From Rhizobium sp. ARZ01 (GTDB lineage Bacteria; Pseudomonadota; Alphaproteobacteria; Rhizobiales; Rhizobiaceae), in NCBI RefSeq assembly GCF_014851675.1, contig NZ_JACVAE010000002.1, forward strand, positions 1-64,000: DNA of 64,000 nucleotides, written 5' to 3'. The notes under the pieces are model-generated. The model was not told the origin of the DNA and ran no database searches. It saw nothing but the letters and a program-made list of their open reading frames with translations. Every line of letters starts with the position of its first letter. The first letter of the stretch is position 1. Shown in pieces: positions 40,498 through 51,982 of the stretch. The position numbers were made by a program, and so were the translations under genes.

Positions 40498-43400
40498 ATG
40501 TCCGCTCATCAGTACCCCTTTATAGATGTCGCCGTTCACGAACGGGTGCGCCTGCCGTTCGCCCGTGGCGAAGCTGTGGTGCTGTTTTCGACAGACATGA
40601 AGAGTGTGCTGTGGGCGAACGGACGCGGGGCCGCCCTTTTTGGCTATGCCTCGATCTACGACTTCCTCGATGCACCGACGCCTGTGGACGTCGTCTTTCG
40701 TCAGCTTGCTGCTGCTGCACGTCAACTTCCCCACAAGGGCCTGGGGCGGGACTTGTTGCTTCGCATCGGCTCCGGCTTCAGAGGTCTGCCGGTCAGCGCC
40801 CATATCGAGCGCATCGCGCTCGCGCCCTGGCAAGACGCCATCCTGTTCAGCACGCCGGTCGCGCAGAAGGACGAGTCCGCGGCTGCACGCGCTGCGTCGA
40901 TGCTTGCCGGCTTCGACGATCCGGACACGCACATGGCGGTGCTCGACGGCGAAGGCGCTATCGTCGCCGCCTCCCCCGGCTTTGCCGGCCTCGGCATCAG
41001 CGAGGATGCACGCCGACGGATGATCGAAACAGCACGCCGCGAAAGCGACGGGCTGGTAAAGCGGCCCATTCCCACCGGCAAGGGGTTGCTCCCCGCAGCG
41101 CTCGGTCGGGTTTCGCTGGAACCTGCGCTCAACCTCCTGTTCGCTGTGGAAACGATCCTCGGGCACCTGGATGCGGATCAGGAAGAGATCGCAGCGAGCC
41201 CGACGGGAACGCAGGACGAGGACACTGCTGGTCAACTGGCTGAAGCGACAGCGGTGATCGCTGCCGAACCTCCGGCTCCGACAACCTCACAGTCTGCTGA
41301 GGAGGCACTGCTGGAGGGTGCGATCTCCATTTCATCACCAGAGCCGGAAGGGGTTTCTTCGAGCGCGCAGTCAATTGAGGCTCAGACCGCGCCCGATGCG
41401 CAGGCTGATTCTGCGTCGGCCGCAGATGATGAAAGCATCGAGGTCGCTGCCGAACCGCAGTCGGCGCAACCTCCCGCAGCAATAGAGTCAGAAGAGACCC
41501 CGTTCGTCTTCAATCCCGCGGCCCGCCCCGTGCGCTTCGTCTGGAAGATCGACGCCGACGGTATTTTCAGCGAAATTTCCGAAGAGTTCGCCCAGGCGGT
41601 TGGTCCGCGTGCGGCTGCGGTGACCGGCCAGCCCTTTGTCGACGTTGCGCACCGTTTCGACTTCGATACCGATGGCACCATCACCGAACTGCTGCGCCGG
41701 CGCGATACCTGGTCGGGGAAGACGATCCATTGGCCGGTCGAAGGGACGAACCTGGTCGTGCCGGTCGATCTTGCAGCCCTTCCGACATATTCGCGCGATC
41801 GCGAGTTTGACGGCTTTCGCGGCTTCGGCATTGTGCGCACGACGGACGCCGTCGAAGATTCGCATGGCCGCGGCCTGAAACTTGCAGAGCCCGCACAGAC
41901 CATAGAACGTGAGTCTGTCGCGACTGGTTCGGAGATCGGTGCGCCGGCGGATACAACAACAATCGATGTCGAAGCTTTGCCGGAGGCCGAGGAACAGGAC
42001 GGGCACGAGGCGGCTGTGACGCCACCATCGCTACTGGACGAATTGCTCGCGGAAGAAGAAGCAGACGGGCCGCCCGAAGCATCCGAGGCATCGCCGGAAA
42101 GCCTGCTGAGCGGCCACGGCACACCCGAACCGGAAGACGAGTTCCGCGGCGAACGCCCTGCACTGCGGCTGGTGGAGACGCGTGGAAGACGGCATTCCGA
42201 AAAGATCGTCCAACTGGATGACCGGCGCGGCCACTCCGGCACGCTTTCCAGCGGCGAACAGGCGGCGTTCCGGGAGATTGCCCGACAGCTCGGCGAGAGC
42301 TTCGGCAAGCGCAAGCCGGAAGACAAGCCTGCAGCCTCCAGCGAGGCCGAAACCCAGCCGCTGGTCGAAAGCGAAAGCACTGCCCCCCTATCGATCGAGC
42401 GCAAGGACGACGACCTCGTCGGCGGCGCAAGGCTTGATGACGAAACGGGCGCGGCAACATCAGTTTCATCTGCAGGCAAGACAGTAGACGACCAGGACGA
42501 GATGCCTGGCCTCGAGGTCGGCGAGCACGCGAATGATATTTCCCCGAAGCCCGCGACGATAACACCGCCGCGCACAGCGATGGATTACGGCCTGACCGCT
42601 TCGATGGTCGACACGCTCCCGGTCGCGCTGCTGATACATGCAGGGGATCGGCTGATCCACGCAAACCCGGAGTTTCTGACCCTCACCGGCTTCTTTTCGC
42701 TTGCAGAACTCGAGCGGGCTGGCGGCCTGGACGTGCTGCTCGACCAGCCGGAATCGGAAGACGGGGAGCATTCCGGAACGATGTTGCTTCGTCACGCCGA
42801 CGGCGAGAGCACCTTGCCCGTCAATGCCCGGCTGCAATCCGTGCGCTGGGAAGACGGCACGGCCTTGATGATGGCCATCCTGCCGACGGCCGCTGCCAAG
42901 CGCTCCACGGATGCCTCCGCCAAGGCGATCGAGCCTTTGACGCAATCCTCCGACCATGACGAGATGGAGGCGCTGCGCGACGAGGCAACCGAACTGCGTT
43001 CGATACTGGAGACCGCAACGGATGGCGTTGTCATCGTCGGACACGAAGGCGAAATCCGCTCGATCAACCGCTCTGCCAGCGCGCTTTTCAACTATGACGA
43101 CGACGAGATCCGCGGAAGACCCTTCGCCATGCTCTTCGCCCACGAGAGCCAGAGAGCGGTGCTCGACTATCTGGCCGGCCTTTCCGGCCACGGGGTGGCG
43201 AGCGTACTGAACGACGGGCGGGAAGTTATCGGCCGCGAGGCCTCGGGCGGCTTCATTCCGCTCTTCATGACGATGGGGCGACTTTCCTCGACGAGCGGCT
43301 TCTGCGCCGTCATTCGTGATATCACACAGTGGAAGCGCACCGAGGAAGAGTTACGCAACGCTAAACGGGCGGCGGAAACTGCCAACGCCCACAAAAGCGA

Positions 43401-44091
43401 GTTTCTCGCCCGCGTGAGCCATGAAATCCGCACGCCGCTGAACGCGATCATCGGCTTCTCCGACATGATGGCCAGCGAGCGCTTCGGTCCGATCGGCCAT
43501 CCGCGCTACGTGGAATACGCCAACGATATCGGCCGGTCGGGCCGGCACGTGCTCGACATCGTCAACGATCTTCTGGACATCTCCAAGATCGAGGCCGGGG
43601 AGATGGAACTCGATTTTACCGCCGTCGGCCTGAACGAGACCGTTTCTGAAGCGGTATCGCTGGTGCAGCCCCAGGCGAATGGCCAGCGCGTCATCATTCG
43701 GACGTCGCTTTCGACGGCTGTTCCTCCGGTCGTTGCCGATCTGCGTTCGATCAAGCAGATCGCGCTCAACATCCTGTCGAATGCGATCCGCTTCACGCCG
43801 TCCGGCGGCCAGATCGTCGTATCGACGTCCTATGAGACCAACGGCAGCGTCGTGCTTCGCATCCGCGATACCGGCGTCGGTATGACGCGGAGTGAACTGG
43901 AGCAGGCCATGAAGCCGTTCCGGCAGGTGACAACGGGACCGCGCAAGCGTGGCGACGGTACCGGGCTCGGCCTTCCGCTGACCAAGGCGATGGTCGATGC
44001 AAACCGTGCGAACTTCTCCATCAGTTCCAGCCCGAACGAGGGCACGCTCGTCGAGGTTACCTTTCCCTCGCCGCGCGTGTTGGCAGTCTGA
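40498..44091 (+). CDS. cbrA: PAS-domain sensor histidine kinase CbrA
   Basis: A 1197-residue kinase of the PleC/DivJ/PdhS-like group. The N-terminal 280 residues contain a PAS-like fold, about 280-690 form an acidic low-complexity linker with embedded PAS-like segments, and two clearer PAS domains lie near 700-800 and 825-945. A HisKA domain follows with H975 in VSHEIRTP, and an HATPase_c domain with NILSNAIRFTP, DTGVGM and GTGLGLPL. In S. meliloti CbrA controls exopolysaccharide, flagella and the DivK-CtrA cell cycle. No membrane span is evident, so the kinase is cytoplasmic. It is followed by an iron permease gene after 152 bp. Confidence 0.93.
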   Translation: MSAHQYPFIDVAVHERVRLPFARGEAVVLFSTDMKSVLWANGRGAALFGYASIYDFLDAPTPVDVVFRQLAAAARQLPHKGLGRDLLLRIGSGFRGLPVSAHIERIALAPWQDAILFSTPVAQKDESAAARAASMLAGFDDPDTHMAVLDGEGAIVAASPGFAGLGISEDARRRMIETARRESDGLVKRPIPTGKGLLPAALGRVSLEPALNLLFAVETILGHLDADQEEIAASPTGTQDEDTAGQLAEATAVIAAEPPAPTTSQSAEEALLEGAISISSPEPEGVSSSAQSIEAQTAPDAQADSASAADDESIEVAAEPQSAQPPAAIESEETPFVFNPAARPVRFVWKIDADGIFSEISEEFAQAVGPRAAAVTGQPFVDVAHRFDFDTDGTITELLRRRDTWSGKTIHWPVEGTNLVVPVDLAALPTYSRDREFDGFRGFGIVRTTDAVEDSHGRGLKLAEPAQTIERESVATGSEIGAPADTTTIDVEALPEAEEQDGHEAAVTPPSLLDELLAEEEADGPPEASEASPESLLSGHGTPEPEDEFRGERPALRLVETRGRRHSEKIVQLDDRRGHSGTLSSGEQAAFREIARQLGESFGKRKPEDKPAASSEAETQPLVESESTAPLSIERKDDDLVGGARLDDETGAATSVSSAGKTVDDQDEMPGLEVGEHANDISPKPATITPPRTAMDYGLTASMVDTLPVALLIHAGDRLIHANPEFLTLTGFFSLAELERAGGLDVLLDQPESEDGEHSGTMLLRHADGESTLPVNARLQSVRWEDGTALMMAILPTAAAKRSTDASAKAIEPLTQSSDHDEMEALRDEATELRSILETATDGVVIVGHEGEIRSINRSASALFNYDDDEIRGRPFAMLFAHESQRAVLDYLAGLSGHGVASVLNDGREVIGREASGGFIPLFMTMGRLSSTSGFCAVIRDITQWKRTEEELRNAKRAAETANAHKSEFLARVSHEIRTPLNAIIGFSDMMASERFGPIGHPRYVEYANDIGRSGRHVLDIVNDLLDISKIEAGEMELDFTAVGLNETVSEAVSLVQPQANGQRVIIRTSLSTAVPPVVADLRSIKQIALNILSNAIRFTPSGGQIVVSTSYETNGSVVLRIRDTGVGMTRSELEQAMKPFRQVTTGPRKRGDGTGLGLPLTKAMVDANRANFSISSSPNEGTLVEVTFPSPRVLAV

Positions 44092-44243
44092 GACAATTGC
44101 GCTACTTCAGGGCGCGCATGGAACACGCCAGCCTTTGATCGGGGATCCCGAATGCAGGCGGCGCGCCGTGCCAGCCGACGCCGTAGGCCGCCCGCCTTGG
44201 CGCGGTTGAAGGCCACGGAAAGCCGCACACAAGGAAGATAGCG

Positions 44244-45935
44244 TTGCAAGTATTTGCTCGTCTCGCCCTGGTAAAGGATCGCAACAGGCCAGGTGCAAAT
44301 GCGCATCGCACTTTGGTCGGCGCGGCGCTCTTCACCTCCCTCATCGTGCTCATGCCGATCATCGCAATCGTCCTGATCGCATCTGGCGGTTCGGGCAGCG
44401 ACTGGCCACACCTCTTCAACAATGTCCTGCCGCGCGCGACCCTGCGAACATTGCTGCTCCTTGCCGGCGTCGCGGCCGCGACCGCGGTGACCGGCGTGAT
44501 AACGGCATGGCTCACGGCCAGTTGCGAGTTTCCGTTGCGCCGCCTGCTCTCGGTGTTCCTCGTACTACCGTTGGCGATACCGTCCTATCTTTCCGCATAC
44601 GCCTTCGGCGAGTTCCTGGACTACACCGGCCCGGTGCAGACCGCCTTGCGCTCCATTTTCGGCTTCACGACCAGTCGGGATTACTGGTTCCCAGAGATCC
44701 GAACGACCGGTGGGGCCGTGCTGGTCCTCGGGTGCGTGCTTTACCCCTACATCTACCTCGCCGCGCGGGCGATGTTCCTGATGCAGGGGCGCGCCGCCGC
44801 CGATGTTGCGCGCACGCTCGGAGCCAGCCCCCTCGCCGTCTTCGCCAAGGTGCAGATCCCGATGGCCCGTCCGGCTATCATGGTCGGCCTGACGCTCGTT
44901 TCCATGGAAACGCTCAACGACATCGGCGCCGTCGAATACCTCGGCGTGCAGACGCTCACCTTTTCGATATTCGACACCTGGCTCAATCGCGGCAGCCTTG
45001 CCGGTGCCGCGCAGATTGCCTGCGTTATGCTCGTCTTCGTCGCCGCCCTGCTTTTCATCGAGCGCGCCGCACGCCGCAGTCAACGCTTCACCAGCAGCAA
45101 GACGACAGCCGCGGTCGCCGACTCGATCCGGCTGAACCTTCTTGGCTGGAAGCGATGGGCCGCCATGATCGCCTGCCTGCTTCCACCACTGTTCGGTTTT
45201 GCGATTCCGGTTCTCGTCCTCGGCTCCTATGCCATAAAGCGACTGGATCAGTTCGCCTCGCTCCGCCTCCTGTCGGCACTCTGGCACAGCGTGCTGATCT
45301 CATTTTCAACCGCATGCGTCGCAGTCCTGCTCGCCTTTCTGCTCGCCTATGCGGCGCGCGCGGCGCGATCTCCGCTCACAACGATCGCCGGGCGCCTCGC
45401 CTCGTTCGGATACGGCGTGCCGGGAACCGTGCTCGCCATGGGCGTGCTCATCCCGCTTGCGCGGTTTGATAACGGCATCTCTGCGCTGACGCGCGACTGG
45501 TTCGGCTTCTCGACAGGGCTGCTGCTTTCCGGCAGCGGATTCGCCATCATCTATGCCTGTACCGTTCGTTTTCTCACCATGGCCGAGGGGACGATCGACG
45601 CCGGCTTCCACAAGCTCTCCCCACACCTCGACATGGCCGCGCGAACCTTGGGCCGGACAAGCGCGCAGGCTTTCCGTTCCGTCTTGCTGCCAATGATGCG
45701 GCCGGCGACGCTGACGGCAGCATTGCTCGTTTTCATCGAAGCAATGAAGGAACTGTCGGCAACGATCATGTTGCGGCCCTTCAATTTCAATACGCTGGCG
45801 ACACTCGTCTACGAGGATGCCTCGCGGGCAAAGGTGGAGGATGCGTCGGTTGCAGCGATCATCATCGTCGCGGCTGGACTTGTGCCCGTATTCCTGGTGT
45901 CGCGCTCACTGAGCGCCGACAACGACGGTCGATAA
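44244..45935 (+). CDS. fbpB: iron(III) ABC transporter permease, FbpB type
   Basis: A 563-residue fused permease with two BPD_transp_1 halves (about residues 60-270 and 340-550), each with a coupling loop (ARTLGASPLAVFAKVQIP and ARTLGRTSAQAFRSVLLP). This architecture is that of FbpB/SfuB ferric permeases. It starts with TTG, supported by AAGGAAG eight bases upstream, as fbpA does. No binding protein or ATPase gene is adjacent. FbpA at 25804 is the likeliest partner, but that is inference. Confidence 0.88.
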   Translation: MQVFARLALVKDRNRPGANAHRTLVGAALFTSLIVLMPIIAIVLIASGGSGSDWPHLFNNVLPRATLRTLLLLAGVAAATAVTGVITAWLTASCEFPLRRLLSVFLVLPLAIPSYLSAYAFGEFLDYTGPVQTALRSIFGFTTSRDYWFPEIRTTGGAVLVLGCVLYPYIYLAARAMFLMQGRAAADVARTLGASPLAVFAKVQIPMARPAIMVGLTLVSMETLNDIGAVEYLGVQTLTFSIFDTWLNRGSLAGAAQIACVMLVFVAALLFIERAARRSQRFTSSKTTAAVADSIRLNLLGWKRWAAMIACLLPPLFGFAIPVLVLGSYAIKRLDQFASLRLLSALWHSVLISFSTACVAVLLAFLLAYAARAARSPLTTIAGRLASFGYGVPGTVLAMGVLIPLARFDNGISALTRDWFGFSTGLLLSGSGFAIIYACTVRFLTMAEGTIDAGFHKLSPHLDMAARTLGRTSAQAFRSVLLPMMRPATLTAALLVFIEAMKELSATIMLRPFNFNTLATLVYEDASRAKVEDASVAAIIIVAAGLVPVFLVSRSLSADNDGR

Positions 45936-45940
45936 AAAGA

Positions 45941-45960
45941 GGGCGACCTTTCGGTCGCCC
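45941..45960. terminator. terminator between fbpB and acetoacetyl-CoA synthetase
   Basis: GGGCGACC/GGTCGCCC stem (45941-45948 with 45953-45960), TTTC loop. On the minus strand CTCTTTTTATC follows, so it ends transcripts from acsA2; on the plus strand no T-tract follows. The next 250 bp (45961-46209) hold no gene. Confidence 0.6.
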
Positions 45961-46209
45961 ACAACAATTAGATGCTGTCCAACTAAAGCGTCAGGAAACG
46001 ACGTCATGCCATGAAGGCGGCTGGGCCGCCGAAACCGTCCTCACATTGGACGTGCTCAAGTCAGGTAGACCATGGCCGTCCGGGCCTTAACAAATCCTTA
46101 CCTCGCGATCAGCAAGCCGCCGGCACCATTCACTTCTTGTTGAAGTTGGTTAATCCGGGCGGTTTGAAATCGTTAACGTCGCCAGAGGTTTGCCCGATCC
46201 CGGAACCCG

Positions 46210-48162
<1,953 letters not shown>

Positions 48163-48326
48163 TGCTTCCTCCACTCCATTGATGCCTCTATATCATTTTG
48201 CGCCGCAGTATAAAGCGAGCAGAACCGCAAGCGCGTGCATAAGCGGCATTTTCATCTCTGCCCCATTTGATTTCCCGGGCCCGAAAGCCTATCCCCCTTA
48301 GCCGGGCGGGGCGCGCCCCATCGTCA

Positions 48327-50177
48327 ATGGCAGTCACCGCAATGGGGTCCTTCAACTTGGTTCATCCGAGAAATCTGCTGCGGCTCTTCGCGGCAATGGC
48401 CGCTCTCGCGCTGATCCTGCGTCTCGCGGGCCCATTCCTTGTTTCGACCGATCGTGTGGAGCGCGAGATCGAAGCCAAGCTTTCAGGCTGGATGGATACG
48501 CAGATGAGCTTCTCCGGCACGCCGAGCTTTACCGTCTGGCCATATCCCGAGATCGGATTCGAACACGTGCGACTGCGCAATTCTGATGGAGGGAGCGGCG
48601 AAGATGCGGATCTTGTCACCGCGGAGCGTATCTCCGCCAGCATCAGCCTGATCGGCTACCTGTTTGGCGCCCCCGATCTTGGTGACATCGAGATGATCAG
48701 GCCAACCTTCCATTTCCGCCGCTATGAAGACGGCGCGCTGAACTGGCGCGCTGGCAGCACGCTCGAAGGAGAACTTACGGAGACGCAGAGCAAGCAGCAG
48801 CGTATCGACACTCCGCCCGATTTCGGCACTGTGGTCATTCGCGACGGCACGGTAGTCGTCGACGATCTCACGAGGTACGAGCGCTACAACATTGCGAACG
48901 TCGAAGGCAGCGTCGCCTGGCCAAACGCATCCTCGGATCTCGAGATCTCACTACAGGGGGTCCTCAATGGTGAGGCCGCCACATGGACGTTCACGACAGA
49001 TGAACCGATGAACCTGCTCGACGGACGGGATGCGGCAGTTCGCACTTCGCTTGCCTCCGACCCGCTGACGATCGATTTCGAAGGTACGGCAAATCTCTCG
49101 AAAGGCGCCTTCACCACCGGCAAGATCAGGATTGGCACCCCCTCGTTCGGCGATCTCCTCGCGTGGCGCGGGACAAGTTTTACGCCTGGGAGCAGGATAG
49201 GCAGCGTAGCCCTCGAGGGCACGGTCACAACCAGCGGCCATGCGGCGCGCCTCGACAATCTCGCCCTGACGATCCAGGGTTCGAATGCGACCGGCGTCCT
49301 CGACATTAGTATTCCGCCACGCGACACCCCCAGCATCGCAGGAACGCTTGCGTTCGACCAAATCGACCTGTTGTCCATGATTGATGCTTACGCACCACTC
49401 GCTCGTGAAGACGATGGCTCGCTTCCATTGTCGGTCGTGGCAGCCAAGGGCATTGACCTTGACATGCGCATTTCCGCGAAGGAGGCCACGTTCGAGCCGC
49501 TGTTGCTAACGGATTTCGCCGCAGGCATCCGCTCAGTGGATGGCGAAGCATCGCTCGACATCGGCGACGGGACGTTGCTGGGTGGAAATATCAGCGGTCG
49601 GATAGCGGCGAGAAATCAGGAGCTTAAGCAGGACGGCGAACTTCGGCTGTCGCTCCGGGACGTCGATCTCGGCGAACTTGTCAGTCTGTCGGGCCTCACT
49701 GGACCGCTGCCGACCGGACGGGGCGCAGCCGACATCGACCTTTTCACAGACCAACGCCTACAGCGACTTAACAAGGCGGATGTAACCGGAACCTTCAGGC
49801 TCAGTTTTCAAGACGGATCAGTCACGAATTTCGATCTCCCTGCCTTCGAGCAGCGTGCACAGGGCGAGACCGTCTTCAAGTTGGAGGAAACGTCCGGCGG
49901 ATCGTTCGAGTTTGCCACCGCCACCCTCGAAGGGCACGTGGATCGTGGCATCGCGGAACTCAGCAAGGCGATATTCGAGGGAGCGGAGAAAACGCTGTCG
50001 ATTTCTGGAATAGTCCCTTACCGCGACGGCAACGTCGCGCTCGCCGGCTCGCTTGCCGATAGCACCCCGCCAGATGCGGCGATCGTCAAGCCCGCCGTCA
50101 ACTTCCTCGTCGGCGGTTCCTGGCCCAAACTGGCCATCTCACCAGTAGGTATCCTGCTGCAGAGCCCTGCGAATTGA
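48327..50177 (+). CDS. AsmA-family protein
   Basis: A roughly 616-residue protein with one N-terminal membrane span (about residues 20-40) and a long periplasmic region that fits AsmA/TamB-like beta-rich bridges (opening LVSTDRVEREIEAKLSGWMD; C-terminal AsmA_2 part near residues 420-600 ending in PAVNFLVGGSWP). AsmA-like proteins are implicated in phospholipid or outer-membrane assembly. The start is uncertain: ATG 48327 or 48342. It is single and ends in a strong hairpin. Confidence 0.85.
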   Translation: MAVTAMGSFNLVHPRNLLRLFAAMAALALILRLAGPFLVSTDRVEREIEAKLSGWMDTQMSFSGTPSFTVWPYPEIGFEHVRLRNSDGGSGEDADLVTAERISASISLIGYLFGAPDLGDIEMIRPTFHFRRYEDGALNWRAGSTLEGELTETQSKQQRIDTPPDFGTVVIRDGTVVVDDLTRYERYNIANVEGSVAWPNASSDLEISLQGVLNGEAATWTFTTDEPMNLLDGRDAAVRTSLASDPLTIDFEGTANLSKGAFTTGKIRIGTPSFGDLLAWRGTSFTPGSRIGSVALEGTVTTSGHAARLDNLALTIQGSNATGVLDISIPPRDTPSIAGTLAFDQIDLLSMIDAYAPLAREDDGSLPLSVVAAKGIDLDMRISAKEATFEPLLLTDFAAGIRSVDGEASLDIGDGTLLGGNISGRIAARNQELKQDGELRLSLRDVDLGELVSLSGLTGPLPTGRGAADIDLFTDQRLQRLNKADVTGTFRLSFQDGSVTNFDLPAFEQRAQGETVFKLEETSGGSFEFATATLEGHVDRGIAELSKAIFEGAEKTLSISGIVPYRDGNVALAGSLADSTPPDAAIVKPAVNFLVGGSWPKLAISPVGILLQSPAN

Positions 50178-50182
50178 AGGCG

Positions 50183-50213
50183 GTGACTGGCGGTCGATTG
50201 GACCGCCAGTCAC
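50183..50213. terminator. terminator between asmA-like gene and potI
   Basis: A perfect 13-bp stem GTGACTGGCGGTC/GACCGCCAGTCAC (50183-50195 with 50201-50213), 5-base loop, then TGTTCTT on the plus strand. It is suitably placed between convergent genes. Confidence 0.75.
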
Positions 50214-50245
50214 TGTTCTTAAGTTGAAGCTCGCTCCCGCCCGAA

Positions 50246-51064
50246 CTAGCGACCGGCGAAAGCCGCCTGCTCGTCTCGTTGACGCTGCAGTTCACGGCGT
50301 TTGGTCGTGATCGAGGCAATGATCACACCGATCGTCACGAACCCGATGAGGATCGTACAGGCGGCGTTGATCTCCGGCGTAACGCCAAGGCGCACCTGGC
50401 TGTAGATTTTCATCGGCAGCGTGGTTGCTCCAGGTCCGGTGGTGAAGCTCGAGGTCACCAGGTCGTCAAGCGACAGGGTGAAGGCCAGGACCCAGCCGGA
50501 AAACACGGCGGGCGCAATAATCGGCAACGTCACTTCAAAGAACGTCCGAAGCGGCGTTGCGCCGAGATCAAGCGCTGCCTCCTCGATCGATTGATCAAAG
50601 GAGAGCAGACGCGACTGGACGACAACGGCAACGAAACACATCGTGAAGGTGATGTGCGCCAGCGTCAGCGTCCAGAAGCCGCGATCGAGACCGATCGCAA
50701 CGAACAACAACAGCAGTGAAAGACCGGTGATGACCTCGGGCATGACAAGCGGCGCGTAGACCATGCCTGAGAAGAGAAGGCGACCACGAAAGCGCGTGTA
50801 GCGAACGAGTGCTATCGCCGCCAGGGTGCCGAGCACAGTTGCAACCGTCGCGGAAATCAGACCGACGCGTATCGTCACCCACGCGGCATCGAGCAGACCC
50901 TGATTGTGGAACAGCGCCACGTACCATTTCGTCGAGAACCCGGCCCAGACAGTGACGAGCTTGGACTCGTTGAACGAATAGACAACCAGCAGAATGATAG
51001 GCAGGTACAGAAACGCAAAACCGAGAACGACAGAGGCAATGTTGAAGCGGGACCATCTTGTCAT
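50246..51064 (-). CDS. potI: putrescine ABC transporter permease PotI
   Basis: A 272-residue inner-membrane permease with six spans and coupling loop ALDLGATPLRTFFEVTLP, most like PotI. It is the last gene of potFGHI and begins two bases after the potH stop. The basic C-terminal tail (TTKRRELQRQRDEQ) is cytoplasmic. Confidence 0.95.
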   Translation of the reverse strand: MTRWSRFNIASVVLGFAFLYLPIILLVVYSFNESKLVTVWAGFSTKWYVALFHNQGLLDAAWVTIRVGLISATVATVLGTLAAIALVRYTRFRGRLLFSGMVYAPLVMPEVITGLSLLLLFVAIGLDRGFWTLTLAHITFTMCFVAVVVQSRLLSFDQSIEEAALDLGATPLRTFFEVTLPIIAPAVFSGWVLAFTLSLDDLVTSSFTTGPGATTLPMKIYSQVRLGVTPEINAACTILIGFVTIGVIIASITTKRRELQRQRDEQAAFAGR

Positions 51065-51066
51065 GA

Positions 51067-51978
51067 TTATCTCCCCTGCTCGTCGGCTTTCGCCTGCATG
51101 TTCTGGAAAAAGACGATCGGGACGACAAGGATCAGCAGGAGAACGGTCGCCACCGCTGCCGAGACCGGCCAGTCACGGTTGGCGTTGAACTCGGTCCACA
51201 ACGTCTTGCCGATCATCAGCGTTTGCGAGCCGCCAAGCAGGTCGGGGATGACGAACTCGCCCACGGCTGGAATGAAGACGAGCATGCAGCCCGCCACGAC
51301 GCCCGCAAGCGACAATGGAAACGTTACCTTCCAGAAGGCCGTGATGGGCGGGCAGCCGAGGTCTTGCGCGGCCTCGATCAGCGAATGGTCCATCTTCTCC
51401 AGGGCCGAATAGATCGGCAGAACCATGAAGGGCAGATAGGAATAGACGATGCCGATGTAGACCGCTGTGTTCGTATTGAGAATGATCAATGGATCGTCGA
51501 TCACGCCGACCGCCAGCAGGAACTGGTTGAGCAACCCCTCCGGCTTGAGGATCGCGATCCAGGCGTAGACGCGGATCAGGAAGCTTGTCCAAAATGGCAG
51601 GATCACGAGCATCAGCAGCGTTGGACGCCAGGTGCGCGGGGCCTGCGCCATGCCGTAGGCGATCGGATAGGCGATCAGTAGCGTCAGGAACGTGGATATG
51701 ATCGCGATCTTCAGGCTCGACAGATATGCGTTCATGTAGAGCGCGTCTTCCGTCAGCCAGATGAAGTTGTCGAAGCTCAGTTGCTGAAGGCTTGCCCAGA
51801 TGCCGGCAAGACCGTCGGACAGGGAAAAGACCGGTTCGTAAGGAGGTTGGGCAACCGCGGTCGTCGAAAGCGAGATGCGGAAAACGATGGCGAACGGGAC
51901 CAGGAAGAAGAACAGCAGCCAGGCATAAGGGATAATGATGACCAGGCGGCGGAAGATGGCGGAGCCGAGCTTGGTCAT
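51067..51978 (-). CDS. potH: putrescine ABC transporter permease PotH
   Basis: A 303-residue inner-membrane permease with six spans, coupling loop AQDLGCPPITAFWKVTFP and the PotH-type periplasmic segment around the first 100 residues. Its ATG is four bases past the potG stop. Confidence 0.95.
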   Translation of the reverse strand: MTKLGSAIFRRLVIIIPYAWLLFFFLVPFAIVFRISLSTTAVAQPPYEPVFSLSDGLAGIWASLQQLSFDNFIWLTEDALYMNAYLSSLKIAIISTFLTLLIAYPIAYGMAQAPRTWRPTLLMLVILPFWTSFLIRVYAWIAILKPEGLLNQFLLAVGVIDDPLIILNTNTAVYIGIVYSYLPFMVLPIYSALEKMDHSLIEAAQDLGCPPITAFWKVTFPLSLAGVVAGCMLVFIPAVGEFVIPDLLGGSQTLMIGKTLWTEFNANRDWPVSAAVATVLLLILVVPIVFFQNMQAKADEQGR

Positions 51979-51982
51979 GGTT

